From NCBI RefSeq assembly GCF_033118175.1, contig NC_083691.1, forward strand, positions 20,867,001-20,931,000: a stretch of 64,000 nt of DNA, given 5' to 3'. How positions within the stretch are numbered: position 1 is the first letter of the stretch; the number at the start of each line of letters is the position of its first letter. This DNA comes from Dama dama (taxonomy: Eukaryota > Chordata > Mammalia > Artiodactyla > Cervidae). Below the pieces are notes generated by a model. It ran no database searches. It was not told the origin of the DNA and saw only the letters and a list, made by a program, of their open reading frames with translations. The translations under genes and the position numbers were made by a program. Shown here in pieces: positions 58,013-64,000 of this stretch.

Positions 58013-58878
58013 CTAAAAGTCCAAGGGGCCACTACAGGTATTTTTACCTGTAACTGGGGTGTGGTCAAGTTGGTTATGGCACTCACAGTTCAATTATACA
58101 ATTATAAATTAAAAATTCATTCACACAAAGCCCCTCAAAGATACTTTGACTTCTTTGCAGATTCCATTTGGTACCTCTAAGTTGTTTCAAGCATGCAGAG
58201 TGAATAGACTTCTGCTAAATTTGAGCATGGAGAAGGTTCTGGACATTTCATATAAGATTGAGGCTAAATTTTCTAGAACAAAGGAAAGTAGTATATTGGC
58301 AAATATATACCCATTGGGATGTGGTGGGGGTGACCCAGTGATAAGTCCATTGTGCTCACCAACCATGGTCCCTCCTTCCCATGCAGAAGAGCATCTCTTC
58401 CTCACTGCTTTCTCTGGTACCAAGACCCAGGTAAACATTCTTGGGCGACTGTGGAGTCTGAGGTTAGGAAACTGTACCTTTGCTCATGGAATTTCTGTTC
58501 TGATGGCTCCTGAGTTAACACCATAGGACCCTGGTCTCTTCAGATCACAGGTCGCAGAGGAGCGTCAATGTATTTGTCTGTTTATTGTTTAAACAAAGAA
58601 GTGGCTGAATAGAGATTTGTTTTTTGAAAAAGTCCTGGAAATTTTGTGTACAATATCTTAGAATGAAAGAAACAATGAATAGAAAAGCTAGTTATGAGAG
58701 TGTATGTTACAGTGCAGTGTTAAAAGAGAAAAAAAGTCATGATAACACCAAATGTATAGTGTGGGAGAGTTAATGCCTGGACTAGGAAAGGGAAATATTA
58801 GGTTATAAGATGTATAAGAAAGAATTTACGCACTATAGTTTTTAGTTCCATTGAGTTTGAGAACCTGTACCATACATA
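58013..58878. other. Unique sequence upstream of exon A
   Basis: A 126-codon plus frame at 58146-58526 has an AG/GT pair around 58386-58430, but the same interval also gives a minus-strand pair, so I treat both as chance. Confidence 0.45.
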
Positions 58879-58965
58879 AAGGCTTCCTTATAAAGAATCT
58901 GCCTGCAATGTGGGAGACCTGGCTTCAATTCCTGGACCAAGAAGATCCCCTGGAGAAGGGAATAT
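58879..58965 (+). mobile_element. Bov-tA SINE, 3'-truncated
   Basis: Head and middle only: AAGGCTTCCTTATAAAGAAT, then CCAAGAAGATCCCCTGGAGA; the Bov-A end is absent. Confidence 0.85.
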
Positions 58966-59692
58966 AGATGTCTACCAGATAATTAGATATATGCAGGTAT
59001 ACAGTTCAGGGAATATGCTGGACTAGTGATTTAAACACACACACACACATGCATACAACTGAGAGGAATCCAACACCAGGAAAGCAAGGAGATAAAGCAT
59101 GAGATAAAATAGATGTCACGGAGACTACCAGAGCCGTAAATTGGCTCTTCAAATCCTAATCTTAAATTATTATATATTTTGCTAATGTTAATTATGTTCT
59201 CTAAACACAACGTAAAATTTTCACAAGCTGTACTTATAATGAAAACATAACCATATGTTCACGTTTCATCTCCAGGTTGGTAAAGACCATAGTCCATTGT
59301 TTCTTAAGCTAGATAGGAGGTTCTTGAGGTTTTTTATTATTATTCTTTATACAAGTATTGTACCTTAAATCATACATAAATGTTAACACATACTCTTTTA
59401 TATATATTTCAAAATAACTTTAAAATTCCAAGCACATAGTGTCAGAAGTGAGAAGGAATTTATTCACATCTTAATTCTTAATTCTATTAGGGAGCTGATG
59501 ATTCAATCTACTATTTCTAATGCATTTCAGGCTCTTGACTATTCATTTCATAAGGATTTAGAAAATCCTAGACATTGTGATACCAAAAAATTTGATTATA
59601 AGTTGTACAAAACTAGTATGGATTCGTTCTATTCACCAGAAAAATGTACTTAGTAATAACTTTTCAGTTGTGATCCTTTATTCATCCACTCA
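58966..59692. other. AT-rich unique sequence with a CA repeat
   Basis: An AC run at 59035-59049. No gene or other repeat is seen. Confidence 0.5.
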
Positions 59693-59914
59693 GGCTTCCC
59701 TGGTGGCTCAGATAGTAAAGAATCTGCCTACAATGCAGGAGATGGTGGTCCGATACCTGGGTCGGGAAGATCCCCTGAACAAGGGAATGGCAACCCACTC
59801 CAGTATTCTTGCCTGAAGAATCCCATGGACAAAGGAGTCTGGTGGACTATAGTGCTTTGGGTAGCAAAGAGTCGGACACAGCTGAGCAACTAACACACAC
59901 TATTCATCCACTCA
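59680..59914 (+). mobile_element. Bov-tA SINE with 13-bp duplication
   Basis: Complete copy at 59693-59901 starting GGCTTCCCTGGTGGCTCAG. ATTCATCCACTCA is duplicated at 59680-59692 and 59902-59914. It landed at the edge of an L2 element. Confidence 0.96.
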
Positions 59915-60080
59915 TTCATTCATTTAATAATTTCTGGATAAATACTCTTTTCCAGGTGTCATTCTGGCTCCTCGGGGTCACAGAAATAAGTCAGAGCCAT
60001 TCCCTGAAGTAGTTGGTATCTGGTAGGACAGTTATAGTTCCACTTGATAGAGGTATACATAAGGTATATACACGGCAGGG
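59915..60080 (-). mobile_element. L2 LINE 3' end
   Basis: Begins with a CATTCATT end, then CTTTTCCAGGTGTCATTCTG and TGGTATCTGGTAGGACAG. Diverged. Confidence 0.5.
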
Positions 60081-60758
60081 ACCTGAGGTGTGAAATGAGT
60101 GAGGTTTCTTGAGATGACATTTGAGCTGAATATCAGGCATGAGAAGAAATTAGCTCTCCCTCCTTGCAAGTTCTTCTAACAAGAGAATTTAATGTGATCT
60201 GCATTAAATACAACATGTAAGTAGACTATCTGGGTGTCTGAAAAAAGTGTTTGGGGAGCTTACACAGAAGGGAAGAAAGAAAAGCAGGGATACTTCCCCT
60301 TCCTCAGGGACCTTCCTGAAGCCCTGATGAAGTGCTGCTGCTCCTGGTTTGCAAATTCAGAACCCCTGATGCCCTTTCAACCGTGATATGAGGATGCTAT
60401 AGAGGATAGTTTGCTGAATCCGTGTTTAGTATGTGGCAAGACATAGCTTGGAATTTTAAAATATTTCAGAGGTATGGTGGTTGAGCAAGCAGAAGTGTTT
60501 CCACATGGCTGGTGAATGTCTCATCAACAGAGACTGGGACAACAATTCCTCCTGCTCTAGATTCTCAAAATCTGTAAATTGCATTTGCTGCTACAGAGTT
60601 AGTCAGCTCCAGGATCTTGTCCATCAAAGGGAGGGAGTGCAGTAACTGACATCACTCCAAGTGCAATGACTTGCCTTTGGAGCCAAGCAAGGGACAGTGA
60701 TCCTGAACTCTGACTCTGCCCCTAACCATTTTCATGAAGAAGTTGTCAAGAATCTTAC
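60081..60758. other. Unique sequence
   Basis: 60640-60730 weakly resembles a reverse MIR. No supported exon. Confidence 0.45.
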
Positions 60759-60807
60759 CTGTCTTTGACAAGCTATTTGTCAAAGATTTAGAAATTATGC
60801 TCAGATT
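60759..60807 (-). CDS. Candidate 49-bp exon (low confidence)
   Basis: Minus-strand donor is consensus (GACAG then GTAAGA at 60758); the acceptor is weak (AATTCAAATAG before 60807). It starts in phase 0 and leaves one base, which would fit the start of exon A, reading NLSIISKSLTNSLSKT. It contains a 10-bp inverted repeat, TCTTTGACAA / TTGTCAAAGA. Support is splice phase only. Confidence 0.18.
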
Positions 60808-60861
60808 CTATTTGAATTTAAAGACAATGAATAGAAATAATTGGGAAAGTTGCTTGCCCTG

Positions 60862-61228
60862 ATATAGTCAGTTCTTGCTGCTGTAACAAAATACCATAGA
60901 CTGAGTGGCTTATGAGCAATATTTGTTTCCTCACAGTTCTGGAGGCCAGATCAGAGTACCAGCAGTGTTGGGGTCTGGCGAGAGGCACCCTCTTCCTGGT
61001 TGCATACAGCCAATTAACCCCTTTTGTCTTCACATGGCAGAAGAAAAGGGGCAAAAGAATTCTCTGGGGTTCCGCTTATAAGAGCACTTACCTCACTCAC
61101 AAGGGCCCCACCTTTATGACCTAATTATCTCCTGAAGGTCCCAGATCCTAATGCTATCACAGTGGTGTGGGGCGGGATTTCAACATATAAATTCAGGGGC
61201 GAGGGCATAAACATTGAGTCCATAACAT
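60862..61228 (-). mobile_element. MLT1-type solo LTR (ERVL-MaLR)
   Basis: Reverse MLT1 LTR: GCTGCTGTAACAAAATACCA, CACAGTTCTGGAGGCCAGAT, CACCTTTATGACCTAATTAT, GGATTTCAACATATAAATTC. No internal retroviral sequence. It is a different insertion from the LTR at 12846 and lies in the opposite direction. Confidence 0.87.
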
Positions 61229-61292
61229 ATTATGGTTTTAGTTTGGCATTTACAGAATATTTTCCATTAAAAAGACTCAATATGTGTGGCAA

Positions 61293-61438
61293 CTGGGAGG
61301 GTGAGATGGGGGATTGCAGGGGAGGTTCAAGAGTGAAAGAATGTATGCATATGTGTGGCTGATTCACGTTGTACAGCAGAAACCAACACAATATTATAAA
61401 ATAATTATCCTCCAATTAAAAAATAAATTAAAAGAAGT
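61293..61438 (+). mobile_element. Ruminant LINE-1 3' end
   Basis: GGGAGGGTGAGATGGGGGAT, GGCTGATTCACGTTGTACAG, ATAATTATCCTCCAATTAAA with an A-rich end. 5' truncated. Confidence 0.88.
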
Positions 61439-61864
61439 TAATAAATGAATGGATAGAAATGTACAACCTCAGTCATAGCAATGGACTAGAAGAGATCACT
61501 CCATTCCTGCTGAGGGTTTCCTTCCCCCCCCTCCCCCCCCAATCTGCTTCCTCCCACAGGAGAAAGAAACACTGTGATGTAAACAGGTCCTTTGTTATGA
61601 AGAAAAGTAAAGAGGAGATCTTAGCTGACTCACTTAATGAATGAGCTGCAGAAGTTGAAGGCCTCTTGATTCTTTGCAGACTCTGCCCAGTGGAAAGAAA
61701 ATAGTGTTGAAAGTAAGTATCTAGAATTGACCTCAGAGGAGACTTTCTTTTATCACACCTGGGGAAGTGACTAGGTTTACCAAGAATTACATTTGAAGAG
61801 ATGGAAGTGGGACAAAGGCAATAATTATCAAAATCCTGTATGGTGGTACAAACAGTGTGAAAGT
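61439..61864. other. Unique sequence with a C-rich run
   Basis: C runs at 61524-61541. No gene is supported. Confidence 0.5.
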
Positions 61865-62045
61865 TGAAGTCAAACAGCCCTGGACTCTTGGATCAGCCAC
61901 TAATTAGACATTTAACTCTAGCAAACTTGCTTTTCTTAATTTTTTGAAGCATCATCTCCCCATTTGTAACCTCCAGAACTTTTATAGGCAATAAATTAGA
62001 GAATGTATGTAATTAGTTTATGATAGGCTTGTAGTTGGCACTTCA
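61865..62045 (-). mobile_element. MIR SINE, degenerate
   Basis: Reverse MIR order: GGACTCTTGGATCAGCCACT, CATCATCTCCCCATTTGTAA, GTAGTTGGCACTTCAGAG. Confidence 0.55.
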
Positions 62046-62232
62046 GAGTTGAAGAAGTCAATAGTTAGCTGTCTCTTTGACAAAGTTGTGAAGCAACTGG
62101 GAGCTAGCCATAGGACCCAGGGAAGTGGAAATCAAAATACAGTGAGAAAGACCAAGATGGAGGATATGACTTGGGTTTTTTGCAACATTGAACTTTCTGT
62201 AATAACTCCTAGAATTTGACAGACTTACTTAC

Positions 62233-62314
62233 CCAGTTACTATCTGTGACTGGCCTCTTTGTGCCAGGACACAGCAAAGCCCTAAAAGTCCCTTCTCTCC
62301 ACAGGTAGGCATAT
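62233..62314 (-). CDS. Candidate 82-bp exon (low confidence)
   Basis: On the minus strand a pyrimidine-led acceptor (CTCTCCTGCCTCTTCAG before 62314) and a consensus donor (ACTGG then GTAAGTAAGT at 62232) bracket 82 bp. An ATG near its start opens 26 codons (MPTCGEKGLLGLCC...), leaving two bases; another frame is also open. Neither phase fits exon A directly. It could be a 5' exon, an exon joined through others, or chance. Confidence 0.25.
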
Positions 62315-62864
62315 CTGAAGAGGCAGGAGAGAGGGAGAGGGCATTCTTAGCTTCTTCTAAAACTGTCAATAAGATGCCTGCTTGTGCTGGGTTTTTTGGG
62401 GAGAGTAGGGGGCTAGATGAGGAAGAAACAATGAGACTTCCTCCTTTCCTTAGCAAATTTTACAGTCTGGAAGGAGAGGAGCTGTTATGAGAATCAAGTG
62501 GATAATCATCATGAAAGATGCCAATATGCTTTAATAATTCTTCACATTTTTCACAAGAGACGCTATGAATGAGAAGTTTTACATGAGAAATACTTAAGGT
62601 AATTTAGAATGGGAGAAAACCCTCCAGCTTAACTTCCTCAAATCCCAGAAGCAGGGCAGAAGAGAAGGTGTTCTCTGTAACTATGTGAACATATACACAT
62701 ATAAATGTGCATTTTTTCTTCACAACAGCTTTTCACTCCAAGGGGCACTCATCTGATGCCTTTTGTTTCTGCAGAACCTACTTCACATGTTTGCATTTCA
62801 AAGGTATGAATTAGAGATAAAGATGGCGTCAGGTCTAAGAGGAGGGACTCAAAGTGTGCAGAAT
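62315..62864. other. Unique sequence
   Basis: No gene or known repeat recognised. Confidence 0.5.
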
Positions 62865-63018
62865 TCTAATACACTTGACCAAAATGCCCGTTTTACTTAA
62901 TGGGCTGATCAAGACCTAGGGAACATGAGAGCATCTTTTGGTTAAGAGAAGTCTAATACTCTTGACCAAAAGATGGTCTCACATTCCTAAGTCTTGATTA
63001 GCCCCTTAAGTAAAAACG
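62865..63018. repeat. Long inverted repeat: 60-bp arms, 10-bp loop
   Basis: Arm 1 (62889-62948, starting CGTTTTACTTAATGGGCTGA) pairs with arm 2 (62959-63018, ending GCCCCTTAAGTAAAAACG) around the loop AAGTCTAATA. By eye about five in six bases match, with one single-base offset. A 20-bp motif of the loop and arm 2 (TCTAATACTCTTGACCAAAA) also has a near copy at 62865-62884, so a second, slipped pairing is possible. It could be a MITE remnant or a hairpin RNA source; I know no named family. Confidence 0.85.
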
Positions 63019-63609
63019 AAAGAAATGACTTACTCCTAGTTTAAAAATTGCTCTCAAAACATGCAGTTGTGGCAGCAGAGGAAAAAATTACAAACAGGAG
63101 ATAGACTAGCGTCAAAGATACCGTGATTGTTAAGCGAGTCTGTGGATATTGAAGACAATGGGACAATGCAGTCTCTTTTACCTTCTAGAATGTTTTGTCA
63201 ACATATCTCATTGGATGGACAATCATGGGGCTGACCTGCTACAGCCATAGCTTGATACCGTGTCTGTAATATGTACTCATAAAATAGACCCAGTTTGAAA
63301 CTGCCAGGGTAATAGATTCTGTAGCAAGGATAAGAATTCTCGAGTGATTGTTCATAGCACCATCCTCTCCGGGTATGTGAAAATATTCTGGCTAGGATCA
63401 CAGTGAGTATTCTGGTTAGGATCATAACTTTAAATGAAACTGAAATAGAAACTTTAGAAGCTCAGATTTTAAAAGGATCTTTGGTTTACCAACTTTACCA
63501 TGATCATGAGCATAAAACAAACACCCAGATGCCCCAGGACACCATCATAGGACAGTGACAGAGTCTCACCTCAACATTAACATACTTTGACTTCATTCCT
63601 TCTCCAACA
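63019..63609. other. Unique sequence with a short direct repeat
   Basis: TATTCTGGCTAGGATCACA at 63384-63402 recurs as TATTCTGGTTAGGATCATA at 63408-63426. No gene is supported; a 75-codon minus frame at 63198-63425 lacks splice bounds. Confidence 0.5.
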
Positions 63610-63710
63610 ATGACTGATTTGACTGGGACAATTTGCTCAGCATCTCTGATCCTCACCTCTTCTTCATCTACAAAATGGGCACAATAAGACCTAAGGGGAA
63701 TCCATGAACT
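63610..63710 (-). mobile_element. MIR SINE, degenerate
   Basis: Reverse MIR core: ATTTGCTCAGCATCTCTGAT, TTCATCTACAAAATGGGCAC. The 94-codon minus frame through it is an artefact. Confidence 0.55.
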
Positions 63711-64000
63711 ACCCACACAGGGCTGAAACTGAGGACAACACCTATCAGCAACAGTGTACTTAACACATGTCTTTCCCTGCCATTCCATGAATACAGATAG
63801 AAGGTAGATATGAAAAAATGCACATTTATATGTGTATATGTATAAATTTCTCCTAATGAAGAATAAACGTTTCAGTTTTAAAATTGAAAGACCAAATAGC
63901 CACTGAGTGGTAATGTCTAAAATCTCTGCTTCATCAGCTAGTGGTGTGTGTTCTTCTAAAGAAACAAAGACGAATCTGGAATATTTTTAATGATCAAGAG

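Noticed and set aside
58386..58430. Plus-strand AG/GT pair enclosing 44 bp inside a 126-codon frame
   Set aside because: The same interval also gives a minus-strand AG/GT pair, and neither carries recognisable protein. It shows how often such pairs arise by chance.
1..64000. CRISPR array, operon, phage or bacterial defence system
   Set aside because: The repeat content is that of a ruminant nuclear genome; there are no regularly spaced repeats or bacterial-type genes.

Overview
This window looks like nuclear DNA of a ruminant, most likely a bovid (cattle, sheep, goat or a relative). The evidence is its transposon content: 24 Bov-tA SINE copies on both strands, four BovB LINE loci, CHR-type tRNA-derived SINEs, and 3' ends of ruminant LINE-1. 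Older mammalian repeats (MIR, L2, L1M, MLT1 LTRs, MER2) lie underneath. Nothing in the sequence separates cattle from sheep or goat. There are no operons, CRISPR arrays, tRNA or rRNA genes, and no long intact open reading frame.

The only protein-coding evidence is a spliced gene on the minus strand that I could not name. Three exons are supported by an open frame bounded by an AG acceptor and a GT donor: exon A (58012 to 57888), exon B (55055 to 54680) and exon C (11025 to 10578). Exon B ends two bases into a codon and exon C begins with one base, so they join in frame across about 43.7 kb. Exon A ends on a codon boundary. It joins exon B in frame only through an alternative exon B acceptor at 55008, or through a missing exon. 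Weaker candidate exons lie at 52996-52949, 60807-60759 and 62314-62233. If the model is right, most of 10.5-58 kb is intron.

Layout: 0-10 kb is AT-rich unique sequence with an L1 3' end, two BovB fragments and a tandem Bov-tA pair. 10-11 kb holds exon C. 11-20 kb has SINEs, an L1M split by an MLT1 LTR, and a MER2 transposon. 20-23 kb and 26.8-27.2 kb are GC-richer unique sequence. 24-31 kb contains nested insertions (BovB in a CHR SINE, Bov-tA in an L1) and a TA/TG microsatellite. 31-44 kb is unique sequence with SINEs, L2 and L1M. 44.8-48.5 kb is a nearly complete but rearranged BovB. 48.5-64 kb holds exons B and A, more old repeats, a solo MLT1 LTR and a 60-bp-arm inverted repeat at 62.9-63.0 kb.

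The most useful leads are the unnamed gene and the long hairpin. Family calls for repeats rest on recognising consensus patterns by eye; edges are accurate to about 5-20 bases unless a target-site duplication is given.
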